Assembly: GCA_028293545.1 (NCBI GenBank)
Contig: JAQGOP010000038.1
Coordinates: 1-64,000, forward strand
Length of the DNA: 64,000 bases
Direction: 5' to 3'
Origin: Verrucomicrobiota bacterium
GTDB taxonomy: Bacteria; Verrucomicrobiota; Verrucomicrobiia; Opitutales; Opitutaceae
The notes under the pieces are model-generated. The model was given only the letters and a program-made list of their open reading frames with translations, had not been told where the DNA came from and did not search any database. A program made the position numbers and the translations under genes. Shown here piece after piece: positions 8,058-16,488 of this stretch (its first letter is position 1; every line of letters starts with the position of its first letter).

Positions 8058-8963
8058 ATGCCTCTCCCCACGCGCATCGTCGACTCCCACCAACATGTCC
8101 GCTGGCACCGACGCGATGAGCATGCGCTGGTCGCCGACCTCGACGCCCACGGCATCGATTACGCGTGGCTGCTCACGTGGTGCCTCGGCCTCGCTGAACA
8201 ATCCCCGGAACACGCGGCTTACCTGAATCCCGCGCTCACCCAAATCGACGGCTCGCATCCGGGCATCCCGCTTTCCGAGCTCCTCATCGTGCGCGAAAAA
8301 TTTCCTCGGCGCTTTGTCGTGGGTTTCTGCCCCAACCCCGCCTGGCCAAGTGCTCCCGCGCTGCTCGAGTCGGCTTACCACATGCACGGCGTGCGCGTCT
8401 GCGGTGAGTGGAAATTCCGCATGCCCTTCGACGATCCGCGCTCGCTCGCGATCTTCACCATGGCCGGCAAACTCAAGATCCCCGTCGTGCTCCACCTCGA
8501 CGTCCCATGGCTGCCCCATGCCAAAACCGGCGAACGAACGTTTCAACCCGCCTGGTATGGCGGCACGGTCGAGCGTCTGGAGCACGCGTTGCAGGCCTGT
8601 CCCGAAACCGTTTTCGTCGGCCACGCGCCGGGATTCTGGCGCGAGATCAGCGGCGACGCCGACCTCTGCCCCGAAAATTATCCGCACGGCGCCGTCACGC
8701 CCGGCGGACGCCTGTACCGATTCTTCGACCACTATCCGAACCTGGTCGCCGACCTCTCCGCCGGCTCCGGCCGCACCGCGATGGCCCGCGACCCGGAGCA
8801 CGCCGCGAGGTTCATCACGCGCTACGCGGATCGCCTCCTGTTTGGACGCGACTACTACGAGCGCGAACTCCACGATTTTCTCCAGACGCTCCCGCTCTCC
8901 GCCGAAACCATCGAAAAAGTTTATTGGAAAAACGCCGAGCGCCTGGTGCCGAGGCCCGCGTAG
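8058..8963 (+). CDS. Amidohydrolase-family metal-dependent hydrolase
   Basis: A 301-residue TIM-barrel protein of the amidohydrolase-2 type. The metal site starts with IVDSHQHVRW (His11 and His13, the HxH pair). Later marks are KIPVVLHLDVPW (candidate metal His), ETVFVGHAPGFW, and near the end a catalytic-type Asp in LLFGRDYYERE. Relatives hydrolyse or decarboxylate small carboxylates and lactones; the substrate is not evident. ATG 8058 places the first strand at the N-terminus. The stop codon TAG 8961-8963 lies within the GTAG terminus of a dispersed repeat. Confidence 0.85.
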   Translation: MPLPTRIVDSHQHVRWHRRDEHALVADLDAHGIDYAWLLTWCLGLAEQSPEHAAYLNPALTQIDGSHPGIPLSELLIVREKFPRRFVVGFCPNPAWPSAPALLESAYHMHGVRVCGEWKFRMPFDDPRSLAIFTMAGKLKIPVVLHLDVPWLPHAKTGERTFQPAWYGGTVERLEHALQACPETVFVGHAPGFWREISGDADLCPENYPHGAVTPGGRLYRFFDHYPNLVADLSAGSGRTAMARDPEHAARFITRYADRLLFGRDYYERELHDFLQTLPLSAETIEKVYWKNAERLVPRPA

Positions 8964-9130
8964 CGCAGGCGGCCCGCCTGCTTCTGCCCGAAGTAGCGAG
9001 TAGCGGGTAGTGACTAGCGAGTCGTCGGACCATCCCTACGGTAACGGTGCACAACTCCCCGGGCTCCGGATCCGTCTACACGCTACTCACTACTCGCTAC
9101 TTCGAAAAGCAGGCGGGCCGCCTGCGCTAC
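8960..9130. repeat. REP-bounded inverted-repeat element, type A
   Basis: Begins GTAGCGCAGG and ends CCTGCGCTAC; both ends contain the 17-bp palindrome GCAGGCGG-C/G-CCGCCTGC. Inside are runs of TAGCGAGTAGCGGGTAG on the left and their complements on the right, so the whole can fold as one long hairpin around a core with GGTAACGGTGCA. The same core occurs at 10198-10354. It sits exactly between two convergent genes and provides the TAG stop of the amidohydrolase. Confidence 0.85.
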
Positions 9131-9133
9131 TTT

Positions 9134-10138
9134 TCACATCGCCGCCGCGTAGGGCGGCGCCGTCAGATCCACCACGTGGCCGGTCTTGATCGATTCGAGC
9201 GCCGCCAGGACCACCGCCGAGGTCCGCCGCGCCGATTGCACGCTCACGGGCGACCCCTTCCCTTCCGCCACCGCCGCGATGAACGGAGCATCAATCACCG
9301 CCGCGCCCAGTTCCTCGTGCGCGGGATGCTCGGTGATTTTCTTGTCCTCCCGCGTCATCAGCGAATTGAGCCGGTTGAAGAGGCTGAAGCTTCGCGCGCC
9401 GTCGGACTGCTGCATCGCGAACTTCGACGCGTGCGGCGGCACCCCGCAATCCCCCACCGCCACGTTCGCCACGGCGCCGTCGGCAAACGTCAGCGTGATC
9501 GCTGCGGTGTCGACGATCTCGCGCGACGGATGATGCCGGTTGCCGCCGGCCGCATAAACCCGCACCGGTCGCGACGGATGCAGGTGGAGCACCGTGTCGA
9601 TCATATGGCAGCCCTGCGAAAGCACGTTGCCTCCGCCCTGCACCGGGTCGTTGGCCCAAAAATCCGAAGGCCAATGGTCATCGATCACCTGCGCCATCGT
9701 CAGCGTCGGCTTGGCCAGAAACGCGCGCGCGGCAACCACCGCCGGAAAAAACCGCAGCTTGAATCCCGCCGCCGCAATCACCCCGGAACGTTCCACCGCG
9801 GTGACGATCCGATCGCAGTCCGCGAGCGTGATCGCCAGGGGTTTCTCGAGGAGAAAATGCTTGCCCGCGGCGGCGGCCGCTTCCGCCAGCGGCGCGTGGG
9901 TGTGATGCTGGGTGCAGATCCACACCGCTTCGATTTCCGGGTCGGCCCAGATCCTTGCCACGTCGCCCGTCGCATACCCGGCGCCGAATTTCACGCGAAA
10001 TTCCTCCGCGCGCTCCACCGCGAGGTCGGCCACCGCGTGCAATTTCACTCCCGGATAAGTCGAAAGAAACTTCGCATGCTCCGCGCCATAACTTCCGCAG
10101 CCGATGATGGCCGCGCGAACGATGCGGGATGTGCTCAT
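9134..10138 (-). CDS. Gfo/Idh/MocA family NAD(P)-dependent oxidoreductase
   Basis: A 334-residue protein with an N-terminal Rossmann fold (AAIIGCGSYGAEHAKFL, glycine motif at residues 13-18) and the family signature GKHFLLEKPLA with the active-site Lys99. The C-terminal alpha/beta domain includes GGGNVLSQGCHMIDTVLHL, with the His typical of the catalytic region. Such enzymes oxidise or reduce sugars, inositols and their derivatives with NAD(P). It lies in the same region as the glycoside hydrolases and pentulose kinase, consistent with sugar processing. The exact substrate is open. Confidence 0.9.
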   Translation of the reverse strand: MSTSRIVRAAIIGCGSYGAEHAKFLSTYPGVKLHAVADLAVERAEEFRVKFGAGYATGDVARIWADPEIEAVWICTQHHTHAPLAEAAAAAGKHFLLEKPLAITLADCDRIVTAVERSGVIAAAGFKLRFFPAVVAARAFLAKPTLTMAQVIDDHWPSDFWANDPVQGGGNVLSQGCHMIDTVLHLHPSRPVRVYAAGGNRHHPSREIVDTAAITLTFADGAVANVAVGDCGVPPHASKFAMQQSDGARSFSLFNRLNSLMTREDKKITEHPAHEELGAAVIDAPFIAAVAEGKGSPVSVQSARRTSAVVLAALESIKTGHVVDLTAPPYAAAM

Positions 10139-10197
10139 GGGTCAGCCGCAGCAAACGCGGCGCCCGGAAGGCGAACAAGCTTTTTGCCGGGACCGAA

Positions 10198-10354
10198 GTA
10201 GCGCAGGCGGCCCGCCTGCTCGGGGAAGTAGCGGGTAGCGAGTAGCGAGCATACCCCATACGGTAACGGTGCAGGACTCTCCGGGGGTCCGACTATTCGC
10301 TACTCGCTACCCGCTACTCGCTACTTCGAAAAGCAGGCGGCCCGCCTGCGCTAC
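10198..10354. repeat. REP-bounded inverted-repeat element, type A
   Basis: A second copy of the element seen at 8960-9130. It has GTAGCGCAGG and CCTGCGCTAC ends with the 17-bp palindrome in each. Arms are of the form GAAGTAGCGGGTAGCGAGTAG and its complement, and the core contains CGGTAACGGTGCA. It lies between two minus-strand genes. Its right end supplies the TAG stop codon (10351-10353) of metW. Confidence 0.85.
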
Positions 10355-10986
10355 TTCCCCGACTGGCAGATCGCGACGACGGAGAAAAGATTCGGCCAGC
10401 GCCGGGCCAGCCACGCCGGCTCCCCGACATAGGCCTCGCGCTCGATCGCCGTGCCGTGTGCGGCGCAATACCCGCGAAAATCGGCCAGGCTCAGATGGTG
10501 AATGTGGCCCGTGCTGTACCAGTCATAACCAAAAATCATCGGCCGTGGCATCCGCCCGCGTCGCAGCAAATCCAGGCGGTTCGAATAATGCGCGAAGTTC
10601 GGAAACGACACGATCGAGTGTCGCGCGATGCGCTTCATCTCGGCCAGCAGCACCTCCGGGTAATTCACCATCTGCACCGTCACGTTGCAGACCGCGAAAT
10701 CGAACTGCTGGTCGGCGTAACCCGCGTACGTCGCCGCCACGTCAATTGGCGCCACGCGCGCATCCAAGCCGTGCCGCCGGCAGAAATCCACCCCGCTCTG
10801 CGCGATCTCGACGCCTTCGATCTTCGCGGCCTTTTCATCGCGCAGCCGTTTCATCAGCGACCCGTTGCCACACGCGAGGTCGATCACCGTCGCTCCACGC
10901 GGAATCCAATCAACGATCACCGCGTATTCCGCGCGATCCACGAAGTCCCACGTCGAGTAGTCGTAGTTCCGGTTGTCGTTCAGCAT
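10351..10986 (-). CDS. metW: MetW-like SAM-dependent methyltransferase-fold protein
   Basis: A 211-residue protein of the MetW family, which supports homoserine acetylation/methionine synthesis with MetX in other bacteria. It shows the SAM-type loop ATVIDLACGNGSLMKRL, IEGVEIAQSGVDFC, FDFAVCNVTVQMVNYPEVLLAEM, and the family hallmark IVSFPNFAHYSNRLDLLRRGRMPRP followed by WYSTGHIHHLSLADF. ATG 10986 (MLNDNRNYDYSTW) is preferred to the upstream ATG 11070, as it matches the usual N-terminus. No metX is adjacent, which is unusual. A Cys/Met-metabolism PLP enzyme is encoded 30 kb away. The stop codon lies in the dispersed repeat at 10198-10354. Confidence 0.85.
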   Translation of the reverse strand: MLNDNRNYDYSTWDFVDRAEYAVIVDWIPRGATVIDLACGNGSLMKRLRDEKAAKIEGVEIAQSGVDFCRRHGLDARVAPIDVAATYAGYADQQFDFAVCNVTVQMVNYPEVLLAEMKRIARHSIVSFPNFAHYSNRLDLLRRGRMPRPMIFGYDWYSTGHIHHLSLADFRGYCAAHGTAIEREAYVGEPAWLARRWPNLFSVVAICQSGK

Positions 10987-11157
10987 CGCGCGACGAAATC
11001 CTGCCCCCGCCGAGTTCGCGCGGCCAGCGCGAACTCGGTGAAACGCGTTGGGAGAAACCACCCTGCCCAATCGCCCGTCGCCGCTCGAAAATCATTCCTT
11101 GTAAATCGTAAATCCTCCTCGTTTTCCATTTCCCTCCCACGCATCGCGCGTCGTAGC

Positions 11158-13599
11158 GTGCCGGGCTTGAAAAACCCCGCCCCCGACCTCGCCCCGCGCT
11201 ATTACACGTTTTGGTCCATCAATGGCGCGCTCGACCAGGCGCGGCTCCAGCGCCAGCTCGCCGACTTTCGCGATGCCGGCCTCCACGGCGTCGTGTTTCA
11301 CCCGCGGTTTTATCCCGGCACTCCGCCGTATATGAGCCCGACCTACCTCGCCGAGGTTTCCGCCTGCATCCTCCACGCGAAAAAACTCGGCTTGCGCTTC
11401 TGGCTCTACGACGAAAACGGCTGGCCGAGCGGGACGGGCGACGGGCAGGTCCTCGCCAAGTATCCCGACAGCGGCGCCATGCGTCTCGACCTCACACCCC
11501 AGCCGACGCCGGAATCGGTCGGGTCATTTTCCACCGACGCCTCAAACCGCGTGGTCGCAGCCGATGCCTCCGGCGCAAAAACGTGGTACCTCACGCCGCG
11601 CAAAATCAACTACGTCGACTCCCTCGATCCCAAGGTGCTTGGCCACTTCCTCGAGCTCATCCACGAACGCTATCGCACGGGCCTCGACCCGGAAGCGTTT
11701 GAATACGTCGAGGCCTTCTTCGCCGACGAACCCGAGTCGGGCATCATCAAGGATCCGTTTCCCGACGTCGCCGGCATCCCGTGGTCGCCGGTCATGCCGG
11801 GACGCCTGCGCGAGAAATTCGGCGCGGATTTCGCGGCCAAGCTCCCGCTGCTCTTCGCGCGCGGGCCGGGTTACCAGGAGGCTCGCATCACATATTGGGA
11901 ATTGGTCACCGACGTTCTGATCGACGGCTTTTTCGCGCCTTACCTGGCGTGGTGCCAGCAGCAGGGAAAGCAGTTCATCGGCCACGTCAAAGGCGAGGAG
12001 CACCCGTTGTTCCAGCTGCCGATGGTCGGCTCGCTCCATCGCATTTTCCGCCACCTGAGCATCCCCGGCATCGATTCGCTCGAGCGCTTCCCGGCCCTCG
12101 ATTTTTATCCGCGCCAGGCGGCCGCGGCGTCGCGACAGTTCAGCAACGGCCGCAGCATGGTGGAATGTTTCGGCGGCGCCGGCTGGGGCGCGTCGCCCGA
12201 GGACGTCGAGCGGTACATCCTTTGGCTGGGACGCAATGGGCTGACCGATTTCGTTTTCCATCTGAGCCAGTACCGGCTCGACACCCCCGCGCTCACCGAC
12301 TGGCCGCCGTCCGAACCGCTCCACCTCACCTGGAAAGATGCGTTCCCGGAAATGCTCGCGCGCGTCACGCGCGAGCTCACCGCCAATCCCCCGCCCGTCC
12401 CGGAAACGCTCGTCGTCGCGCCGTACCGCGGGCTGATGGCCGAGTACGAGCCATGGGAGCTTTTCCAGACCAACCAGCACGTCGCGACGACTTTTCCCGA
12501 CACGCCCGCGAGCCGGATGAACACCGCTTTTCTCGCGCGCCTGGCCGAGCTCAAGGCAGCGGGCATCCCGTACGACCTCACCGACGAACGCACGCTCGAG
12601 TCGGACGGCCGCAGGGAAAACGGTCGCATCGTCCTGGGGCAGGCAAGTTACGCCCACCTGTTCGTCGATCCGTCCGCGATCGTCCGCGACGACTGGAAAG
12701 CCGCGGGGGTTGAGCTCAGTTCGCTCAAACCACCGGCGCCGTCTGTGCCGTCGATCAAAGCCGCCGCCGCCGGCGCCGAGATTCCGCTCACCTGGCACGT
12801 TTCCGCGCCGCCAGAAAACGCGTGGCTGATCGAACCGACCCGCACCGGTCCCAAGGAATATATCGCGACGTTCCGCACGGAATTCGGAAAGACGAATCCT
12901 CTCGGGCTGGTCATCCATTTCGCCGACGATCTCGTTCACGCCAGCCTCGACGGTCATCCCCTGCAATTGGCGAAAGATTACGACGGCATGCTCGCGACGC
13001 CTCCGCCCTTGGGCACGGGCGAGCATCGGCTGTCGTTTCTCACCATCCGCGATTTTCCCGCGAAGCCCTACCTGTGGCTCAAGGGACCTTTCACGCTGAA
13101 AAGCCTCGCTGCGTACACCCAAGGCCCCAGCCAGACCGTCCGCACTGCCGGGCCCTTCGTGGCCACCGTTGAAACCGCATTATTTTCCAGTGAGCTCGGA
13201 GCCGCGGGCTTCCCGTTCCTGAACAAGCCACTCGTCGCGGAAACGAATTTTTCGGTGGACCGACCCACCAGCTCATTGCGCCTCAACGGCGTGCTCGCCG
13301 ACGCCGCGCGCGTCACCGTCGATGGCAGCGTGATCGGCTGGGCGTGGGGGCCGGACTGGGAATTGACACTGAAAACGCCGCTCGCCGCCGGTCCGCATCG
13401 GCTGCGGATCGAACTCGTCCCGAATACCTTCAACACGTTTGGCCCGCATCACTACTACAACGGCGACTGGCACGTGGTGAGTCCCGGCCAGATCATCGGC
13501 GAGAAAAACTTCGCCGACCTGCCCGATGCGCCGAACCACACGCACGTGCCGGACTGGCACTTCCGGCCGCTCCAGCTGCCGCGTTCCCTGAAAGTCTAG
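11158..13599 (+). CDS. Large glycoside hydrolase-like protein (GH106-like)
   Basis: An 813-residue protein. The N-terminal half resembles the TIM barrel of GH106-type alpha-L-rhamnosidase-like enzymes: YYTFWSINGALDQARLQRQL, FRDAGLHGVVFHPRF, then LGLRFWLYDENGWPSG and AFFADEPESG. Two clusters of acidic residues sit at strand ends. The C-terminal half contains beta-sandwich segments (about residues 560-760), consistent with galactose-binding-like domains. GTG 11158 begins just before LKNPAPDLAPRYYTF; the open frame upstream runs antisense through metW and is not coding. No clear signal peptide is seen. Plus strand, divergent from metW, in the carbohydrate region. Confidence 0.75.
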   Translation: MPGLKNPAPDLAPRYYTFWSINGALDQARLQRQLADFRDAGLHGVVFHPRFYPGTPPYMSPTYLAEVSACILHAKKLGLRFWLYDENGWPSGTGDGQVLAKYPDSGAMRLDLTPQPTPESVGSFSTDASNRVVAADASGAKTWYLTPRKINYVDSLDPKVLGHFLELIHERYRTGLDPEAFEYVEAFFADEPESGIIKDPFPDVAGIPWSPVMPGRLREKFGADFAAKLPLLFARGPGYQEARITYWELVTDVLIDGFFAPYLAWCQQQGKQFIGHVKGEEHPLFQLPMVGSLHRIFRHLSIPGIDSLERFPALDFYPRQAAAASRQFSNGRSMVECFGGAGWGASPEDVERYILWLGRNGLTDFVFHLSQYRLDTPALTDWPPSEPLHLTWKDAFPEMLARVTRELTANPPPVPETLVVAPYRGLMAEYEPWELFQTNQHVATTFPDTPASRMNTAFLARLAELKAAGIPYDLTDERTLESDGRRENGRIVLGQASYAHLFVDPSAIVRDDWKAAGVELSSLKPPAPSVPSIKAAAAGAEIPLTWHVSAPPENAWLIEPTRTGPKEYIATFRTEFGKTNPLGLVIHFADDLVHASLDGHPLQLAKDYDGMLATPPPLGTGEHRLSFLTIRDFPAKPYLWLKGPFTLKSLAAYTQGPSQTVRTAGPFVATVETALFSSELGAAGFPFLNKPLVAETNFSVDRPTSSLRLNGVLADAARVTVDGSVIGWAWGPDWELTLKTPLAAGPHRLRIELVPNTFNTFGPHHYYNGDWHVVSPGQIIGEKNFADLPDAPNHTHVPDWHFRPLQLPRSLKV

Positions 13600-13704
13600 G
13601 GGGCGGGGTCGAAGAGGGGCGCCCGGGACAACGGCCCGGGGAATCACGAGATCAAACCGAGGCCTGTAAAGGTGATCCAACCCCCGCGCGCCAGTCGCGG
13701 AACC

Positions 13705-14508
13705 CTACTTTCCCGCGGCCATTCCCGCGACGTGCTCCGAGATAATATAAGCCCGCGGATCGCGGGGATTCTCCTTCAGGAAAAGCGCGTAGTATCGCGC
13801 GGCCTGCTCGGTTTGACCGGCCGAGCGCGAGAGCTCCGCAATCTGGACCAACACCTCGCTGCGCACGCTCCACTCGAGCCGGGCGAATTGCTCCGCTGCG
13901 AGCAGGTGCGGCAAGGCTTCTTGCGCCGGCAGCCGGTAAAAGAAAATCGCATTGGCCATGACCAGGTGCAGCTCGCCCTTGGCCGACGACGTGCGAGCGT
14001 GCGCCAGCAATTTTTCCACTTCTGCGATGCGTTCCTGCGGCGGCGCCTGCGGGTTGAGCGCGTAAATTTGGATCAGGGCCAGGCGACTGAGCGCCGATTG
14101 CGCCCAGATCGAAGCTTCATGATCCGCAATCAAACGCCGAAACTCCCGGCTGGCTGCCTCGTCGTCGGGAACCTGCAGGTGATGCTGCGCGATTCGCCCG
14201 AGAAAAAATCGCGCTCCCTGGGCCACATCGTCGACATCCCGCTCCGCGAGCTCGCGGAAAATTCCGCGCGCTTCCTCAATCTGCGCGGGGGTTACGGGCT
14301 GCCGGTCCAGCAGCGCGACCGCGCGACCAAAACGCGCCGACCGATTTATCGCCGGGTCGGCCAAAGCCACCTGCCGACCGAAGGTCTGCAGCGCCTGCTC
14401 CGGCCGATAATCCGCGAGTTCCTTCCATCCGGCATTCCCATTCCCCTCGGCCGCGATGGCCGCCGCCGGGACGAGGGAAAGGCCAAGGATCAGAACCAGG
14501 GGCTTCAT
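13705..14508 (-). CDS. Exported TPR protein paired with SBP (module 1)
   Basis: A 267-residue protein with a signal peptide (MKPLVLILGLSLVPAAAIAAE) and a helical repeat body. Recognisable TPR-like helices include VAQGARFFLGRIAQHH, REFRRLIADHEASIWAQSALSRLAL and a terminal pair with QTEQAARYYALFLKENP. It starts by ATGA overlap with the solute-binding protein gene upstream, so the two are translationally coupled. It is clearly paralogous to the TPR protein at 18179-19009, sharing FLGRIAQHH, SIWAQ-ALSRL, GELHLV-A-AIFFYRLP and VLVQIAE. The role is probably as a periplasmic partner of the binding protein; this is inferred from coupling only. Confidence 0.8.
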   Translation of the reverse strand: MKPLVLILGLSLVPAAAIAAEGNGNAGWKELADYRPEQALQTFGRQVALADPAINRSARFGRAVALLDRQPVTPAQIEEARGIFRELAERDVDDVAQGARFFLGRIAQHHLQVPDDEAASREFRRLIADHEASIWAQSALSRLALIQIYALNPQAPPQERIAEVEKLLAHARTSSAKGELHLVMANAIFFYRLPAQEALPHLLAAEQFARLEWSVRSEVLVQIAELSRSAGQTEQAARYYALFLKENPRDPRAYIISEHVAGMAAGK

Positions 14509-16079
14509 TGCGCCGGAGTCTCCTTCGCGACGACGAGGCGGGTTTGGTAAATTTTGGTTTCGTTGGTCACCGTCGCGAGTCGCAGCGCTTCGAGTTCGCC
14601 CGGGTTGGGCGCGAGCTTCAACAACGCCGTGGCCGCCACGTCCTCATGCCGCAGGTTCTGCAGGCCGGAGATGACCTCGCGACGCAGGTCATCGCGGATT
14701 CTCACGCCCAGGCCTTTTCGCAGGATCGCGCGGTAGGCGTCGACGCTTCCGTCGCGATTCATCAACGCGCTCATCTGCGTGAAAATATATTCCCGCGAAT
14801 CCACATGCTGGCAGGGATCGGTGAAGGCCCCGTACCAGGTATATCCTTTCGGGTCCGGCATGTATTGGGCCGCGTACTCCGACGGCTTTACCCCGATCAC
14901 CACCGGCAGCCAGTTGCTCAGGCGCGTGAAGATCGTGCTGCCTTCGAAACTGCTCATGAACCGCATGAAATCGACCGCCTCCGCGCGATGACGCGTGTGG
15001 CGGTTCAGGTAGAACGGCATGCCGGTGACAATCTGGCCTTCGCTGACCGGCCCCTTGGCAAAGCGCCCGTAGACCGGGTCATTTTCGTCCGCGAACGGAA
15101 ACCGAAACGCCCCGAGGGGGAACGGCGCGATTTGCCGGAGGCTGCCCGCTTCGAACGCCGGGGCGACGATCATCACCGCTCGATTGCTGACGAAATCGAT
15201 CAGGGCGGTTTCACGCAGCCGCTGCAGGAAACTCGGCGTGCAGATCTCGCTGTATTCCTTCAGCGCCTTCAGGGCCGCGATCAGCTCCGGGGAATCGTAA
15301 CTCCAATCTCCCATCAGGTAGGACATGCCGAGATCCGAAGGATCGATCTTCAGGCGATGCCTCAAATCCAGGCGTTCATAAAGATGGAAGCCCATCACGG
15401 CCACGATGCCGTCGGTGAGGACACGGTGCGTGGGATGAGAGTTGGCCAGCGGCACCAGGTTGAGCTGGTGCTCCTTCGCATACGCCCGGATCTGGTCACT
15501 CACGACGAGAAGCTCGCGGTAGGTGCGCGGCGGCGCGTCGCTGCCCGTGATCGTTTTCAAGAGCGCGCGGTTGTAAGCGATCCGCGGCACGCCCGTCGTC
15601 ATCGAGATCGAGTAGTACGCATTGAGCGACTGCACGAAATTGTCCGGGCTCGCCATGCCGTCGACGAACGTGTCCTTCCACGGCACGCCTTCGAGCGCCG
15701 TGCCCCGATTGTAAGGATTGGGCTCGCGGATATCGGCGTCGATCGGCTGGAAATTCCGCGCCGTGTCGGGCCAGGGAAAGGAATACTCCACGATGTCCGG
15801 GCCGTTGCCGCCCACCATCTGGGTCTGCACCCACGGCAGGTACGCGCGGTCGGGCACGGCGATCTGGACGACATGCACGTGGGGATTCAGCTGCTCGTAC
15901 CGCTCAATGATCTTCGTGAGCGCGTCACGCACCCCCAGTTCCAGCTGCCACTGGGCGATCCGAATCGTGACCCGGCCCGTCCGCGCTTCCTGTGTTGTCC
16001 GCCAGAACACCGTGTACGTCGCGGCGAGGTAGGCCGCGCCCATCAGGGCGAAACCCACCATTTTTTTGGAGAACCTCAT
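14505..16079 (-). CDS. Membrane-anchored extracellular solute-binding protein, family 1 (module 1)
   Basis: A 524-residue protein with an N-terminal hydrophobic segment (about residues 9-26, MVGFALMGAAYLAATYTVF) and no lipobox, so it is probably anchored rather than released. The body follows the ABC sugar-binding pattern: VTIRIAQWQLELGVRDALTKIIERYEQLNP, QTQMVGGNGPDIVEYSF, IAYNRALLKTITGSDAPPRTYREL and FMRFMSSFEGSTIF near the hinge-closing helix. Its stop overlaps the start of the TPR gene. It is paralogous to 19006-20604. No permease or ATPase gene of a sugar importer lies in the window. Substrate unknown; the neighbourhood suggests a plant oligosaccharide. Confidence 0.85.
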   Translation of the reverse strand: MRFSKKMVGFALMGAAYLAATYTVFWRTTQEARTGRVTIRIAQWQLELGVRDALTKIIERYEQLNPHVHVVQIAVPDRAYLPWVQTQMVGGNGPDIVEYSFPWPDTARNFQPIDADIREPNPYNRGTALEGVPWKDTFVDGMASPDNFVQSLNAYYSISMTTGVPRIAYNRALLKTITGSDAPPRTYRELLVVSDQIRAYAKEHQLNLVPLANSHPTHRVLTDGIVAVMGFHLYERLDLRHRLKIDPSDLGMSYLMGDWSYDSPELIAALKALKEYSEICTPSFLQRLRETALIDFVSNRAVMIVAPAFEAGSLRQIAPFPLGAFRFPFADENDPVYGRFAKGPVSEGQIVTGMPFYLNRHTRHRAEAVDFMRFMSSFEGSTIFTRLSNWLPVVIGVKPSEYAAQYMPDPKGYTWYGAFTDPCQHVDSREYIFTQMSALMNRDGSVDAYRAILRKGLGVRIRDDLRREVISGLQNLRHEDVAATALLKLAPNPGELEALRLATVTNETKIYQTRLVVAKETPAQ

Positions 16080-16144
16080 GAAAGCCCCGGCGGTCTAGCC
16101 GAACCCGCCCCGTTCGCCAAGCGGTAGCTGCTCAATTATTCAAA

Positions 16145-16443
16145 GTAGCGCAGGCAGCCCGCCTGCTCCGGAGCGATCGAACTCCAATCCATTTGAACAG
16201 AAGGCAACGAAGGTAATGAAGAGGCTCTGGTTCGCGAAACCCATCGTGCCATTGACGGTGTGGGATCAGGGATTTCGAAATTATTTCGTGAAGGGCACGA
16301 ACGATTCCGCTGACCGAAACCTCTTCGTTACCTTCGTTGCCTTCTGTTCAAATGGATTGGGTTGCTCGTCGGTCGGTCCGACATCTCGCTACGCGCTATT
16401 CGCTCCTCGCTACTTCGAAAAGCAGGCGGGCCGCCTGCGCTAC
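16145..16443. repeat. REP-bounded inverted-repeat element, type B
   Basis: Starts with GTAGCGCAGGCAGCCCGCCTGC and ends with GCAGGCGGGCCGCCTGC then GCTAC. Inside, a second inverted pair is formed by CATTTGAACAGAAGGCAACG...GAAGAGG on the left and CCTCTTCGTTACCTTCGTTG...TTCAAATGG on the right. The right end also carries the CTACTTCGAAAA stretch of type A elements, so this copy is composite. It occupies most of the 409-bp gap between the divergent SBP and FGGY kinase genes, so their promoters must lie in or beside it. Confidence 0.85.
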
Positions 16444-16488
16444 TTACTTGCCGATCGGCTTTGCCGCGCAAAGCTCCGTTCCCACGCT

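Noticed and set aside
8991-9110. Short repeated TAGCGAGTAGCGGGTAG motif as a possible CRISPR or tandem array
   Set aside because: Units are too short and irregular, with no spacers; they form the arms of the dispersed inverted repeat.
10456-11157. Long N-terminal extension of the GH106-like reading frame
   Set aside because: This part is antisense to metW and repeat sequence; the protein-like GH sequence begins only at about 11158.
11542-13122. Minus-strand frame of 526 residues
   Set aside because: Antisense shadow of the glycoside hydrolase gene; composition is typical of GC-rich shadow frames.
14508-16127. Plus-strand frame of 539 residues
   Set aside because: Antisense shadow of the solute-binding protein gene, Arg/His-rich with no family features.
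16216-16488. N-terminal extension of the FGGY kinase
   Set aside because: Translated repeat element; the kinase fold starts at 16489.
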